Assembly (NCBI GenBank): GCA_014802435.1
Contig: JAAVCG010000044.1
Coordinates: 1 to 47,357 of the forward strand
Direction of reading: 5' to 3'
DNA: 47,357 nt
From: Bacteroides sp.
GTDB taxonomy: Bacteria > Bacteroidota > Bacteroidia > Bacteroidales > Muribaculaceae
Made by a program: the position numbers and the translations under genes. Under the pieces are notes generated by a model. That model saw nothing but the letters and a program-made list of their open reading frames with translations. It ran no database searches and was not told the DNA's origin. This document shows, piece after piece, positions 24,158 through 33,759 of this stretch (the first letter of the stretch is position 1; every line of letters starts with the position of its first letter).

Positions 24158-26353
24158 ATGAAACCATTATTATCAGCAGCTCTCACTGCCCTCATGGCAT
24201 TCTCGGCCGGGGCACAGACCGGAGAAAGAAAAATAATCCGTATCGCGACTGACAATACAGATCTGGTCCTTGAAGTTGGTCCTAACAATCGTTTGTATCA
24301 GACGTATCTTGGTCCGAAACTTCGTCATATAGAAGACTTGACCAACTTCCACTGGGAACAATTTGCAGGTTCTGACGGTTCAGTCTCTACGAGAGGATGG
24401 GAGGCTTACTCAACCTCCGGAAATGAAGACTTCTTTGAGCCGGCTCTCGGATTAACTCATTCAGATGGCAATATGACAACATATCTTTACTATGAGAACT
24501 CCACTCAGGAGGAGGTTGCCGGAGGGGTGCTTACGAAAATAAATCTCCGTGATGACCAATATCCGGTCAACGTTACCCTCAACTATGTTGCTTACATTGA
24601 GGAGAATGTCATAAAGACATGGACGGAGATTCATCATCAAGAGAAGGGTCCCATAACGCTTTTCCAATATGCTTCAGCTATGCTCTATTTTAATGAACCT
24701 GCCTACTGGCTCACTGAATTTAGTAGTGACTGGGCGAAAGAGGCTCAGATGAGCACTGAGAAACTTCAGTTCGGCAAAAAGGTGATTGATACGAAGCTGG
24801 GCAGCCGTGCGGCTATGCATACTCATCCTTTCTTTGAAATCGGACTTAATGAACCTGCCCGAGAAGACAGAGGGGAAGTTCTGATGGGTACTCTCGGCTG
24901 GACGGGAAACTTCCGGTTTACGTTTGAGGTTGATAATGTTGGGAATCTGCGTGTTATTCCCGGGATAAACCCCTATGCCTCAGCCTATGAGTTACAGTCC
25001 GACGAAGTATTCACCACCCCGGAATTTATATTCACCATCAGTTATGACGGTGTGGGCCAGGGAAGTAGAAACCTCCACGATTGGGCTCGCAAATATCAAC
25101 TTAAAGATGGTGAAGGAGAGCGTCTGACTCTACTCAACAACTGGGAAAATACCGGCTTTGATTTTGATCAGGACGTTCTTGCCGGGTTGATGACAGAGGC
25201 CAAACACCTTGGAGTAGACATGTTTCTTCTTGACGACGGGTGGTTCGGCAATAAATATCCGCGTAAAGATGACCATGCCGGACTTGGCGACTGGTATGCT
25301 AATCCGGATAAACTCCCGGGGGGAATTCCTGCACTCGTTGATGCCGCAAAAGAGGCTGATGTTAAGTTAGGCATATGGATTGAACCTGAAATGGTAAATC
25401 CTGAGAGTGAGCTTTACGAGAAACATCCTGACTGGGTGATTGAACAGCCTAATCGCGACACATATTATTATCGTAATCAACTTGTTCTGGATATGAGCAA
25501 CCCTAAAGTGCAGAACCATGTGTTCAATGTCGTTGACAATATTCTCACTGAGAATCCCGATGTCGCCTATTTCAAATGGGATTGTAACAGTCCCATTACC
25601 AATATCTATTCACCTTATGCCAAGGATAAACAAAGCCGGCTTTATGTGGATCATATCCGTGGCATATATAAGGTCCTCAGCCGGATAAAGGATAAATATC
25701 CTGATGTTCCGATGATGCTTTGTTCAGGTGGAGGCGCCCGATGTGATTATGAGGCACTTAAGTATTTCACTGAATTCTGGTGCTCTGATAATACGGATCC
25801 AGTTGAACGCATTTATATCCAATGGGGCTTCTCTCAATTCTTCCCGGCCAAAGCAATGGCGGCACATGTGACCGGCTGGAATAAAAACACTTCAATTAAA
25901 TTTCGTACGGATGTAGCGGCAATGTGTAAACTCGGGTTCGACATAGGACTTCAGCAATTGACTGCCAATGAACTCGAATATTGCCGAACTGCTGTTGAAA
26001 ACTGGAAGCGTCTGCAGCCCGTAGTGATGGACGGCGATCAATATCGTCTTGTTTCCCCCTATGACACGAATCATGCGGCAGTGGAATATGTCAGTAAATC
26101 AAAGAAGACGGCTGTACTTTTCGCTTACAATCTTTCACCAAGGTTCTATGGTAAGCTTTCACCGGTGAAATTGCGCGGACTTGAGCCCGATGTGAAATAT
26201 CTGGTAAGAGAGATAAACGTTGCTCCCGGTTCTGCATCATCATTCTCCTCTGAAAATAAGATTTACACGGGTGACTATCTGATGAAAGTAGGTCTTAACG
26301 TCTTCTCCCATGAGCATTACACGTCTGTAGTCCTGGAACTTACCGCACTATAG
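24158..26353 (+). CDS. GH36 alpha-galactosidase, exported
   Basis: 731 residues with a signal peptide (LLSAALTALMAFSAGAQ). The N-terminal beta-sandwich (about 25-310) is followed by the (beta/alpha)8 barrel: LLDDGWFGNKYPRKDDHAGL, LGIWIEPEMVNPES, and the nucleophile Asp475 in YFKWDCN. The acid/base is Asp544 in WCSDNTDP, and RCDYE lies between them. The C-terminal beta domain ends at 731. Family enzymes remove terminal alpha-galactose with retention. It probably works in the periplasm on sugars brought in by the TonB receptor in front of it and is likely co-transcribed with it, as I see no promoter box in the 79 nt gap. The three genes form an enzyme-transporter-regulator unit without SusC/SusD. 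Confidence 0.95.
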   Translation: MKPLLSAALTALMAFSAGAQTGERKIIRIATDNTDLVLEVGPNNRLYQTYLGPKLRHIEDLTNFHWEQFAGSDGSVSTRGWEAYSTSGNEDFFEPALGLTHSDGNMTTYLYYENSTQEEVAGGVLTKINLRDDQYPVNVTLNYVAYIEENVIKTWTEIHHQEKGPITLFQYASAMLYFNEPAYWLTEFSSDWAKEAQMSTEKLQFGKKVIDTKLGSRAAMHTHPFFEIGLNEPAREDRGEVLMGTLGWTGNFRFTFEVDNVGNLRVIPGINPYASAYELQSDEVFTTPEFIFTISYDGVGQGSRNLHDWARKYQLKDGEGERLTLLNNWENTGFDFDQDVLAGLMTEAKHLGVDMFLLDDGWFGNKYPRKDDHAGLGDWYANPDKLPGGIPALVDAAKEADVKLGIWIEPEMVNPESELYEKHPDWVIEQPNRDTYYYRNQLVLDMSNPKVQNHVFNVVDNILTENPDVAYFKWDCNSPITNIYSPYAKDKQSRLYVDHIRGIYKVLSRIKDKYPDVPMMLCSGGGARCDYEALKYFTEFWCSDNTDPVERIYIQWGFSQFFPAKAMAAHVTGWNKNTSIKFRTDVAAMCKLGFDIGLQQLTANELEYCRTAVENWKRLQPVVMDGDQYRLVSPYDTNHAAVEYVSKSKKTAVLFAYNLSPRFYGKLSPVKLRGLEPDVKYLVREINVAPGSASSFSSENKIYTGDYLMKVGLNVFSHEHYTSVVLELTAL

Positions 26354-26392
26354 AGTACTGAGACGAGCGTATGCTGAACCTTTGGCGGCAAG

Positions 26393-26591
26393 ACCGGGCT
26401 TCGTGGCGAGGACGTCACGGAGCCCGGTAGTTTACGCTAAATCATGAGTTTTGCAACACCCTCCCTGCAGGGATGTGCGTATTGCATTGACTGCGAATTA
26501 ATTCACGCTAATTATCCGCGGACGCGACATGATGCGTCCTGAGAGTGTTTCCGCCCGACAGTAGCGGCGGATCGGAATCCGCCTTTCCATA
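26393..26591. repeat. Dispersed repeat, copy C: reduced hairpin plus the 28 bp unit
   Basis: The 15 bp inverted arms 26393-26407 and 26414-26428 (two mismatches) are the outer ends of the copy B palindrome (ACCGGGCTTCGTGGC) brought together, so C looks like a deletion form of B. The segments TTTACGCTAA and GCAACACCCTCC to its right also correspond to copy B. The 28 bp unit follows at 26564-26591. Copy C sits between the alpha-galactosidase and the end of the capsule operon and may serve as the terminator region of both. The rest of the gene-free stretch 26354-26711 is covered by the promoter and direct repeat listed separately. Confidence 0.85.
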
Positions 26592-26644
26592 GGCGTATTT
26601 TGGTTTAGATTATGGAGGGATTTATAATTTGCTGAATTATAGTG

Positions 26645-26676
26645 CAAAGTTACGAAGAATGTCGGGTTTCCGCAAA
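26645..26676 (-). promoter_or_regulatory. Consensus promoter aimed at repeat copy C
   Basis: TTTG (26673-26676), 20 nt, TAACTTTG (26645-26652) on the minus strand, an exact consensus match. It points left into the repeat, with no established gene downstream. Its predicted start is near 26638. A 30-codon ORF beginning MERRIPIRR (26590 down to 26498) is the only reading frame after it. Confidence 0.6.
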
Positions 26677-26713
26677 TCTTTTTGGGCAAAATTGTCGGGT
26701 TTCCGCAAATCTT
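26660..26713. repeat. 21 bp direct repeat at the 3' end of wecC
   Basis: TGTCGGGTTTCCGCAAATCTT occurs at 26660-26680 and again at 26693-26713 in 20 of its 21 bases listed as TGTCGGGTTTCCGCAAATCT. The right copy overlaps the wecC stop codon; the left copy supplies the TTTG of the promoter at 26645-26676. It looks like a local 33 bp tandem duplication. Confidence 0.9.
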
Positions 26714-27914
26714 AGGGGTGGATGCCGCAGAAGTCGAGGGTGATTTTGGAGGGGTCGGCGGGGAGGGTTTTGAATGGGGTGTGGGCCACGAGGAAGACTA
26801 CGATGTCGGCCTGGCGGAAGGATTCGTTATAGTCCGTGAGGTTGAAAAAGCGGTGTTTGGAGAGGTTTGGTTCGGAAATCATGATTTCCGTGTTGTTGCT
26901 GAGTTTCATGATTTCGCTGACAATGTCGATTGCGGGCGATTCGCGCAGGTCGTCAATGTCAGGTTTGAAGGCGAGTCCCATCATGGCAACTTTCGGGCGG
27001 CGTTTATGTTCCCGTTCGAAATTATTGATGCTCTCTTTGATTTTTTTGATACACCATTGGGTTTTGTGAGTGTTGACTTTGCGGGCTTGCTGAATGAGGG
27101 CCGTTTCGTCGGGGAAGTTGGAGATGAGGAAGTAGGGGTCGACGGCAATGCAGTGGCCGCCGACTCCGCATCCGGGTTTGAGGATGTTGACTCTGGGGTG
27201 GAGATTGGCGAGGGAGATGAGGTTTCTGACGTCGATATCGGCATTATGGCAAATTATTGAGAGCTCGTTGGCAAAGGCGATTTGCACGTCGCGGAAGGAG
27301 TTTTCAACGAGTTTACACATCTCGGCGGTGCGGGTATTGGTCGTGTGTATCTCTCCGTCGACGAATTTGGCATAAAATTCAGCGGCTTTTGTGGCTGATT
27401 CGTCGTTTATGCCTCCGATAACTCTATCGTTATGAGTGAGTTCATAGATGGCCTTTCCGGGAATCATTCTTTCGGGGCAATAGGCAATGAAGATATTGTT
27501 TCTCAGCTCGGGTCTTTCCTGAAAAATCAGTTCGGCCATCTGTTCGGTAGTGCCGACGGGGACGGTTGACTCTATGACAAAAAGATTTCCGGGTTCGAGC
27601 AGGGGGATAACCGAGCGGGTTGCGGCTTCGACGAATCCGATGTCGGGCTTGCGCTGAGTGTTGATGGGAGTGGGGACAAAGAGGAAAAATGCGTCGGCCT
27701 TCACGGGGGCATCACAGGCGGTTAAGTTTTTGCTGTTGACGGCTTTTTGGAGCAATTCCCGGAGTCCGTCTTCGGCAATGTGGGAAACGCCCCGGTTAGT
27801 TTGTTCAATGATTGAGGGGTTGATGTCTACCCCTATGATTTCGAGGCCTTTATTGGCGGCGATGATGGCCGTAGGGAGACCGATATAACCTAAACCTATA
27901 AAACAAGCTTTCAT
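26712..27914 (-). CDS. wecC: UDP-N-acetyl-D-mannosamine dehydrogenase
   Basis: 400 residues. It oxidises UDP-ManNAc to UDP-ManNAcA with two NAD+. The NAD-binding start CFIGLGYIGLPTAIIAANKG, the middle-domain FVIESTVPVGTTEQM and CPERMIPGKAIYEL, and the active-site Cys in GCGVGGHCIAVDPYFL (about residues 250-265) are all present, followed by the C-terminal MGLAFKPDIDDLRESPA. Length is normal. It is the last gene of the polysaccharide operon and overlaps wecB by 4 nt. The pair supplies UDP-ManNAcA, the donor expected for the WecG-like transferase just upstream. Its end is marked by a duplicated 21 bp sequence. Confidence 0.93.
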   Translation of the reverse strand: MKACFIGLGYIGLPTAIIAANKGLEIIGVDINPSIIEQTNRGVSHIAEDGLRELLQKAVNSKNLTACDAPVKADAFFLFVPTPINTQRKPDIGFVEAATRSVIPLLEPGNLFVIESTVPVGTTEQMAELIFQERPELRNNIFIAYCPERMIPGKAIYELTHNDRVIGGINDESATKAAEFYAKFVDGEIHTTNTRTAEMCKLVENSFRDVQIAFANELSIICHNADIDVRNLISLANLHPRVNILKPGCGVGGHCIAVDPYFLISNFPDETALIQQARKVNTHKTQWCIKKIKESINNFEREHKRRPKVAMMGLAFKPDIDDLRESPAIDIVSEIMKLSNNTEIMISEPNLSKHRFFNLTDYNESFRQADIVVFLVAHTPFKTLPADPSKITLDFCGIHP

Positions 27915-29071
27915 AATAAATCTTTTTGTTTCAGAGCGTTGACGATTCGGGCTGAGGAGTGGCCGTCGCCGTAACAGCTCCGGTGGTTGATAAAATCCTG
28001 AGGGTTAGATGAGTTGTCAAGTATAAGTGAGGTTTCATGAATAATGCGTTCTGTTTCAGTGCCGACGAGTTTAACCATCGGGCCGAGAGCTTCGGTCCGT
28101 TCGGTTGATTCGCGCATGACGAGGACGGGAATCCCCAGAGCGGGCGCCTCCTCCTGAATTCCGCCGCTATCGGTCAGAATGACAGCCGCTTCGGCCATAA
28201 TGGCGGCGAATGTCAGATAGCTGAGGGGTTCAATCAGAAAGAGATTCTCCGGGGCGGCATCGCCGGATTCAAATTGTCGGCGTGCGGCCTGCCTGATGTT
28301 AGGGTTGAGGTGCAGCGGATAGATGAAGTCAACGGCAGGATACTCTCGGGCTAACCGGCTGACGGCATGACAAATGCGATCAAGCGCCGGGCCGAAGTTT
28401 TCGCGACGGTGGGCCGTTATAATGACGAGTTTGCGGCCCCGGAGCCTCAGGGGGTCATAGCCGGCCTGCGCGAGTTCCTGATTAATGGCGCTGCGGATTT
28501 GAGGCGACGAGTTGATTTTGGCGATGACCCAATTGAGGGCGTCGATTACGGTGTTGCCGGTCACGATGATTTTAGAGTCATCAATCCCTTCATTGATAAG
28601 GTTTTGACGGCATTGCGGCGTTGGGGCAAAATTGATTGCGGCGATGCGTGCGGTGAGCTGTCGGTTTATTTCCTCGGGCCAGGGGGAGTAGATATTGCGG
28701 GTTCGGAGTCCGGCTTCGACGTGGCCCACGGGAATCTGCCGATAGAAGGCGGCGAGGGCGGCGGCCGCCGAGGTTGTCGTGTCGCCATGAACGAGCACCA
28801 TGTCGGGGTTCGTTTCCTCCAACACCCGGCGCATCCCGGTCAGGACGAGCGCCGTCAGGTCATAAAGGTCATTGACCTTATCCATAATCCGGAGGTCATA
28901 ACGGGGCGTGATATTGAACAGATCAAGGACCTGGTCAAGCATCAGCCGGTGCTGGCCTGTCACGCAGACGATTGGCTCGAAGTCCTGAGGATGATTCATC
29001 AGCTCCTGATAGACAGGCGCTATCTTGATGGCCTCGGGCCGAGTGCCAAAAACGAGAAGAATCCTTTTCAT
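27911..29071 (-). CDS. wecB: UDP-N-acetylglucosamine 2-epimerase (non-hydrolysing)
   Basis: 386 residues. It interconverts UDP-GlcNAc and UDP-ManNAc in the cytoplasm. Family patterns: LVFGTRPEAIKIAPVYQEL at the N-terminus, CVTGQHRLMLDQVLDLF, VLVHGDTTTSAAAALAAFY, VGHVEAGLRT, FAPTPQCRQNL, VTGNTVIDAL, VITAHRRENFG and the C-terminal TDSGGIQEEAPALGIPVLVM, which holds the sugar-nucleotide binding Ser-Gly-Gly and Glu. Length is normal. It starts immediately after the WecG-like gene stop with no gap and overlaps wecC by 4 nt. Confidence 0.96.
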   Translation of the reverse strand: MKRILLVFGTRPEAIKIAPVYQELMNHPQDFEPIVCVTGQHRLMLDQVLDLFNITPRYDLRIMDKVNDLYDLTALVLTGMRRVLEETNPDMVLVHGDTTTSAAAALAAFYRQIPVGHVEAGLRTRNIYSPWPEEINRQLTARIAAINFAPTPQCRQNLINEGIDDSKIIVTGNTVIDALNWVIAKINSSPQIRSAINQELAQAGYDPLRLRGRKLVIITAHRRENFGPALDRICHAVSRLAREYPAVDFIYPLHLNPNIRQAARRQFESGDAAPENLFLIEPLSYLTFAAIMAEAAVILTDSGGIQEEAPALGIPVLVMRESTERTEALGPMVKLVGTETERIIHETSLILDNSSNPQDFINHRSCYGDGHSSARIVNALKQKDLL

Positions 29072-29770
29072 TTATAATTTATTAGTAAGGAGCAACCATA
29101 AGAATCTTACCAGATGAATCTGGCGCCGGAACCTTTTAGGCTGCCTGACGAGGCGATAAGCGAACTCCAGATTATGGTCCACCCACCATTTAGGGGCGCG
29201 CTTGACTCGCCCGGTGTAGATGTCGAAACTGCCGCCCAACCCCATGTATAGGGCCGGGTGGATTTCCCGGAGTTCATCCATTAATAACTCTTGCCTTGGC
29301 GAACCCATGGCGACGAAAACCACGTCAGGCTTCTTGCTGACAATATCGCTGATAACCTCCTTTTTCAGGGCCTCGGAGGTGAGGTATCCGTCATGGACTC
29401 CGGCAATGTTGATTCCCGGGAACTCTTGCCGGAGCTTGCGGGCGGTCTCTTCAACGACCGGGGCGGTGCTTCCAAGCAGATAGAACGATTTGGTATGACA
29501 GAAACGCTCCACTAATTTTAGCCATAATTCACACCCCGGAATCTTACATGCGTCAGCCGCTCCCTTGCGTCGGGCGGCCAGCACGGGGCCGACCCCGTCA
29601 AGATAACCTATATTGGTGTTGATTATCTTTTTAATCAGGGGGTCACGATTGATGACTTTCTCTGCATTTACCGCAACGAGAAGGGTCTTCCTGGCATTGA
29701 CAAATCCGAGCAGATCATCAAAGCCGTTAAATACGCTGACGGTTATACCATTAAGAATAATCTCATTCAT
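29072..29770 (-). CDS. WecG/TagA/CpsF family glycosyltransferase (GT26)
   Basis: 232 residues. Known members add ManNAc or ManNAcA to undecaprenyl-diphosphate-GlcNAc at the inner membrane. Visible signatures are YLDGVGPVLAARRKG (the catalytic Asp region near residue 58), FYLLGSTAPVVEETARKL, VFVAMGSPRQELLMDE and GLGGSFDIYTGRVKRAPKW. The C-terminus (LVRQPKRFRRQIHLVRFLWL) is basic and amphipathic and probably holds it at the membrane. With wecB and wecC right behind it, ManNAcA is the likely sugar. It needs a GlcNAc-type lipid acceptor made elsewhere. It overlaps the hexapeptide acyltransferase gene by 8 nt. Confidence 0.92.
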   Translation of the reverse strand: MNEIILNGITVSVFNGFDDLLGFVNARKTLLVAVNAEKVINRDPLIKKIINTNIGYLDGVGPVLAARRKGAADACKIPGCELWLKLVERFCHTKSFYLLGSTAPVVEETARKLRQEFPGINIAGVHDGYLTSEALKKEVISDIVSKKPDVVFVAMGSPRQELLMDELREIHPALYMGLGGSFDIYTGRVKRAPKWWVDHNLEFAYRLVRQPKRFRRQIHLVRFLWLLLTNKL

Positions 29771-30188
29771 TATTCACAAGTTGTCCAAACTTAGTTGTCG
29801 TAATCCCTTCACGGATAATTCTTGCGGGATTCCCGGCGAGAATGCAATTTGAAGGTACGTCTTTGGTCACAATAGCCCCGGCGCCTATCACACAATTATC
29901 ACCGATACTGACACCACACAAAATAACGGCATTGACTCCGATAAAGCATCTCGTTCCTATATAAGTATCAGCATGCTTATTCTTGCAAAAATCATGAGAG
30001 AGTATAATGGCACCCGAGGCAACAAAGGTCTCCTCTCCGATATGTATGCCTTTTGGATTAGTTTTGTCCAATTTAGCGCCGAATGATATCCTTGCCGTTC
30101 TCGAAATATCCATTCCATATATCCGGGTAAGGATAAAATACCTGATGAATATCGCAACAAGACGAATGAAGTTTCTAATTTTTACCAT
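29763..30188 (-). CDS. Left-handed beta-helix (hexapeptide) O-acyltransferase
   Basis: 141 residues of hexapeptide repeats (IGEETFVASGAIILSH, IGTRCFIGVNAVILCGVSIG, CVIGAGAIVTKDVP) ending in the AGNPARIIREG signature. The catalytic His is expected in ILSHDFCKNKHAD near residue 70. Family members use acetyl-CoA to O- or N-acetylate sugars, forming trimers. In this operon it probably acetylates a sugar of the surface polysaccharide. It is shorter than CysE-type serine acetyltransferases and lacks their N-terminal helical domain. The DNA is clearly more AT-rich than in the wecBC part. Confidence 0.85.
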   Translation of the reverse strand: MVKIRNFIRLVAIFIRYFILTRIYGMDISRTARISFGAKLDKTNPKGIHIGEETFVASGAIILSHDFCKNKHADTYIGTRCFIGVNAVILCGVSIGDNCVIGAGAIVTKDVPSNCILAGNPARIIREGITTTKFGQLVNNE

Positions 30189-31392
30189 TTTCAGAAATGT
30201 ATTTCAGATAAAAACTCATGCCATAGAACATCCAGGCATTAGGCCATCTCATATACTTGATTTTATTTAGTCGATTTCCCTTTTTACTATAATAGAAAGC
30301 GCCATCGGGTGACTGCATATTGTCTATAGCCCAATTGATTGTTTTCTCTGCTAAGGGGAATTCCTTTCCTAACTTATTAAGATGATAAAGTGACGGAATG
30401 GCTTGAGCTAAACAATGAAGATCAACTCTGGAATTTATGGAATCCTTTTCATAATATAGGGCAATGCCGGTTTCCCTGTTAAAAAAATTAGATATCCAAT
30501 GTTCATATCCTTTTTCAATTGCACTTTCAACCGCCTCATCACATAATATTTGGTTGCACCGGACTAAACTTTCAAGTTTGAAGCCCGTGTGGAAGTTATC
30601 CCTCCATTTATTCCCAATCTGATCACTATGAGGGAATGAACCGTCAGGATTTTGCATTGCCAGGACCGGCCTTACAGACTGAGTGATTTGATTCATTAAT
30701 CTATCTGCGTTCTGATACTTATATATTTCTGTCAGGGTCTTGCTCCCCAACAGAGTAGCATTGTAAACGGCGCGGGTGTCAAGTGGAGAATATGAAAACA
30801 TAAAACCATCCGCCTTGGGTATCCTGTTTAAGTCTTCAAGTATAAACCTCTCAGAGGATAACGCTATTTCCAGATATTCTGAACGCCCGGTGACCTGATA
30901 TGCCCTGAGAAGAGCATCCACAGCGAAAGCCGTGACAACAACAGTTGGAGTATAGGCCGGTAGATAGAAAGCTTTTGACTGCCACCCGAATTCATAACCC
31001 CAGCAGGCCCCGTGATAATTACCTTTCGAACGAATGTCAATCAATAAATTTGCCAGATAGTCAATCTGTCCTAATAATTGGTCCGGAGAATCGAGCCCGG
31101 GTTGTAAAGCCGGATTCGCAATCACAGCTTCGTATAAATTACAATAGCCTGATAAAAATAGTGCTATACCCTTAGGATTGTAATCTTTAGGAATCATGGC
31201 TATTCGCCGCAGGTTGACGGGGTTACGCTTGAAGAGCTGAATCATAATCAGGCGGCAGATGGCGGAGTTTTTCAGTAGCGGCAATGCATTGAATATTCGC
31301 GAGTTGAGGCCGTCGTAGGGGTCCCATCCCTTGAAGTCCTCCGCTTCACAATACTTTTGAAGCGCGGTGAGAGAGTTAACTATCCGATTCAT
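30175..31392 (-). CDS. Conserved polysaccharide-locus protein with helical toroid fold, unknown activity
   Basis: 405 residues resembling from memory a family found in Bacteroides capsule loci (often misnamed delta-aminolevulinic acid dehydratase), recognised by [14 protein letters not shown] near residue 18-31, [60 protein letters not shown] and [15 protein letters not shown]. The repeating helical pairs with GYD/G-W loops suggest an (alpha/alpha)6 barrel as in polysaccharide lyases, epimerases and glycosidases. No signal peptide is seen, so it is probably cytoplasmic. Activity is unknown. The first ~65 codons are GC-richer than the rest, with a sharp change near 31195. It overlaps both neighbours (14 and 4 nt). 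Confidence 0.78.
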   Translation of the reverse strand: MNRIVNSLTALQKYCEAEDFKGWDPYDGLNSRIFNALPLLKNSAICRLIMIQLFKRNPVNLRRIAMIPKDYNPKGIALFLSGYCNLYEAVIANPALQPGLDSPDQLLGQIDYLANLLIDIRSKGNYHGACWGYEFGWQSKAFYLPAYTPTVVVTAFAVDALLRAYQVTGRSEYLEIALSSERFILEDLNRIPKADGFMFSYSPLDTRAVYNATLLGSKTLTEIYKYQNADRLMNQITQSVRPVLAMQNPDGSFPHSDQIGNKWRDNFHTGFKLESLVRCNQILCDEAVESAIEKGYEHWISNFFNRETGIALYYEKDSINSRVDLHCLAQAIPSLYHLNKLGKEFPLAEKTINWAIDNMQSPDGAFYYSKKGNRLNKIKYMRWPNAWMFYGMSFYLKYISENGKN

Positions 31393-32447
31393 AAGGAGTC
31401 AAGGAGTTTCTGATAACCGGTGGTCACCGAGGCGCTTGAATAGTTTTCCTCAACAATCCGGCGCGGGCTGTAGGTCTCAATGCTGTTGATGGCTTTGATG
31501 ACGGCGGCGAGAAACGCGCGGTTTTGTTGCGCCTCATCGGCCTGAGGCTCAACGAGTTCGCCCGTCACTCCCGGCTCGATGTATTCCGGGAAAGCGCAGA
31601 TGTCAGGGGCTACGACGGGCACTCCGCAACTCATGGCTTCCAGAGCGACGAGGCCGAGGCCCTCACGCTGCGAGGGAAAAAGCAGCAGGTCAATTGATTG
31701 ATAGAACTCCGGCATCCGGCTTTTGCTCATGCGGTTAAAGACCTTGCAGGAGTCAGGGGCCGATTGCTGTATCCGCTTGAGATAATATTCGGCTTTGCTG
31801 CCATAATTGATGATATTGAAGGCGATTTTGCGTCCGGTGGCGGCTTCTATTTCCTTTTGGCGCCCAATGAGATAAATGAGCGTTTCGGCGCCTTTTTCCT
31901 TGATGAGGGCTGATGCAAACCCGATGGTGAAGTCCTTCCGGGGCTTCCGGTCAGTGGAAAATAGCTCCGTATCCACTCCTCCGCTGGGCGAAACATGAAC
32001 TTCCGTCCCCGGATATTTTTTATTCAAGATAGTTGAGAAATATCGGGAGGGGACCACGTTGACCGCCTGCTTGATGAATCTTCCGGCAAGGGGTAATGTG
32101 ATTGCCGAAAGGGTGCTTTTCCCGGCTAAATCATCACCCTGCCAGTGGATTATGAACTTTCTGCGTCTCAAAAAGGGGTTCAGCATGATGGGCCACACAT
32201 GAGGGAGATGGCTGATATAGATGAAATCATAATTTCCGCGTTTAGTCAGGCAGGAGAGCCAGAACCGGAGATACTTACGCAATTTATAGAGGGGAGAAAT
32301 CTTTTTTTCGTACTTAATAACAAGAGGCTCCACCCTATATCCGGCCCGTGATAGGGCCAGCTCCATGTCTCTGATATAAGCGGTATAATTCGGATAACGC
32401 TCCGAGGGGTATCCGTTATTGACCAGGAGAATCTTCTTATCTGACAT
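31389..32447 (-). CDS. Glycosyltransferase, GT4 family
   Basis: 352 residues in the GT-B fold. The N-terminal domain begins [20 protein letters not shown], the sugar-nucleotide domain contains [19 protein letters not shown], and the donor-binding E-x7-E motif is in [20 protein letters not shown] near residues 264-283. It adds a sugar to the lipid-linked repeat unit on the cytoplasmic face. Donor and linkage cannot be read from sequence. It overlaps the Wzy-like gene by 11 nt and the helical-toroid gene by 4 nt. Confidence 0.92.
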   Translation of the reverse strand: MSDKKILLVNNGYPSERYPNYTAYIRDMELALSRAGYRVEPLVIKYEKKISPLYKLRKYLRFWLSCLTKRGNYDFIYISHLPHVWPIMLNPFLRRRKFIIHWQGDDLAGKSTLSAITLPLAGRFIKQAVNVVPSRYFSTILNKKYPGTEVHVSPSGGVDTELFSTDRKPRKDFTIGFASALIKEKGAETLIYLIGRQKEIEAATGRKIAFNIINYGSKAEYYLKRIQQSAPDSCKVFNRMSKSRMPEFYQSIDLLLFPSQREGLGLVALEAMSCGVPVVAPDICAFPEYIEPGVTGELVEPQADEAQQNRAFLAAVIKAINSIETYSPRRIVEENYSSASVTTGYQKLLDSL

Positions 32448-33750
32448 TATAAAAGGCGGTAATGATGACTAAGACGGTTAGGTAAAGGTAAAAATATCCG
32501 GACATCCTGAGCCCCCGGATGCCATGGAGGACTATGAGAATCGTTGCCGGAAGGAACGTTATGGCGAAACGCATATCAAGGGCGACTCCGGACAGCATCA
32601 CAAAGATTATACCAAACACCGAATATAGAGCCGGCGGGAAGAACTTATAGTCAAGATTCTGAATAACCTTCCAAACTCCAATGAAGTAAAACAGATTGAG
32701 TATGCTTTTCAGCAGGATTCCACCGCTGAACAGCAGGACATATTGCCCCAATTTGAAGAAATTGGGAAATGGCCCCAAGAAGGCGGCACATACCTGGACC
32801 AAAAGTCCCTTGGAGCCGGAGCCGATGGAGGTATTTCGGGCCTGCGCAATTCTCATTACATGTTCCAGCGAAACGTCGGCAAACGCTTCCAAAATGATAT
32901 TTGCAAATATCGGGGAGCAGATTCCGACGATAACCAGAATCCGGAGCATCTTCTTTTTATTGGAATCATTGATGACGACGCATAATGCCATGCAAATCAA
33001 CAGCATCAGGCATATCACCGTGCGGAAAAACAGAGTGGAGATAATGAATCCAAGGCATAGAATCAGATTCCCGCTGCCCTTTCGGAGTTTCCACTTAAGC
33101 ATGAAAAATAATGACGCTATTATCAGAAAGCAGAAAATCACCTCCTTAAGCCCGACGGCGGAATTTACATACAGGAAAGGATTAAATCCATAGAGCCCGG
33201 CGGCAATGATTGCTTCGCGGACTGAAAAATCCATAATGAGCGCAAGCCGGAAAAGCAAATAAGAAGAGCCCACCAATAATGAGGAATTCAACAGCAGCAT
33301 CAGCCCGCGGCCAAGTTCTACCCATCCGGCTAATTTATAGACATTATAGAGGGTAAACGTATAGCCTAAATCATCAGTCTCCAGGTTCTTGTTCAGATGG
33401 GAGAACCCTTTTTGCAAAAGGGGAATGACCATTTTGTCATAATTATAACTATCCACGGCCAACCCGAATGGCTTCTGATAGTAATCAAGGAAGAAGAGAC
33501 GAGTGGCCAATGAAACCGCAAACGAGGCGACGAAGACGCAGAAGAGCAGCTGATTGATATTTTTAATCCTCAAACTGAGCGCCAGGCCACCGATGCAGAT
33601 TGCCCCGCAGGCCGTCTCGATTAACAAAAACGGCTGTTCAATACTCTCCTTGGCAAAAAACATGGAGCCGACGATAAATGCCCCGAAGACGATGCAGAAA
33701 GAGAGTATGATAAACTGAAAAACCGGTTTGTTATAGTCGCGGGCGGCCAT
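32437..33750 (-). CDS. Wzy-like polysaccharide polymerase (multi-pass membrane protein)
   Basis: 437 residues with roughly ten hydrophobic segments, for example [46 protein letters not shown] and [16 protein letters not shown], and a large loop around residues 110-150 and 270-310. Wzy proteins share little sequence, so the call rests on size, topology and position: a single polytopic protein of this kind in an operon that also has a Wzx flippase. It would join repeat units in the periplasm. An alternative is an EpsG-like or oligosaccharide-ligase protein. Confidence 0.72.
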   Translation of the reverse strand: MAARDYNKPVFQFIILSFCIVFGAFIVGSMFFAKESIEQPFLLIETACGAICIGGLALSLRIKNINQLLFCVFVASFAVSLATRLFFLDYYQKPFGLAVDSYNYDKMVIPLLQKGFSHLNKNLETDDLGYTFTLYNVYKLAGWVELGRGLMLLLNSSLLVGSSYLLFRLALIMDFSVREAIIAAGLYGFNPFLYVNSAVGLKEVIFCFLIIASLFFMLKWKLRKGSGNLILCLGFIISTLFFRTVICLMLLICMALCVVINDSNKKKMLRILVIVGICSPIFANIILEAFADVSLEHVMRIAQARNTSIGSGSKGLLVQVCAAFLGPFPNFFKLGQYVLLFSGGILLKSILNLFYFIGVWKVIQNLDYKFFPPALYSVFGIIFVMLSGVALDMRFAITFLPATILIVLHGIRGLRMSGYFYLYLTVLVIITAFYNVR

Positions 33751-33759
33751 TACTGAGGT

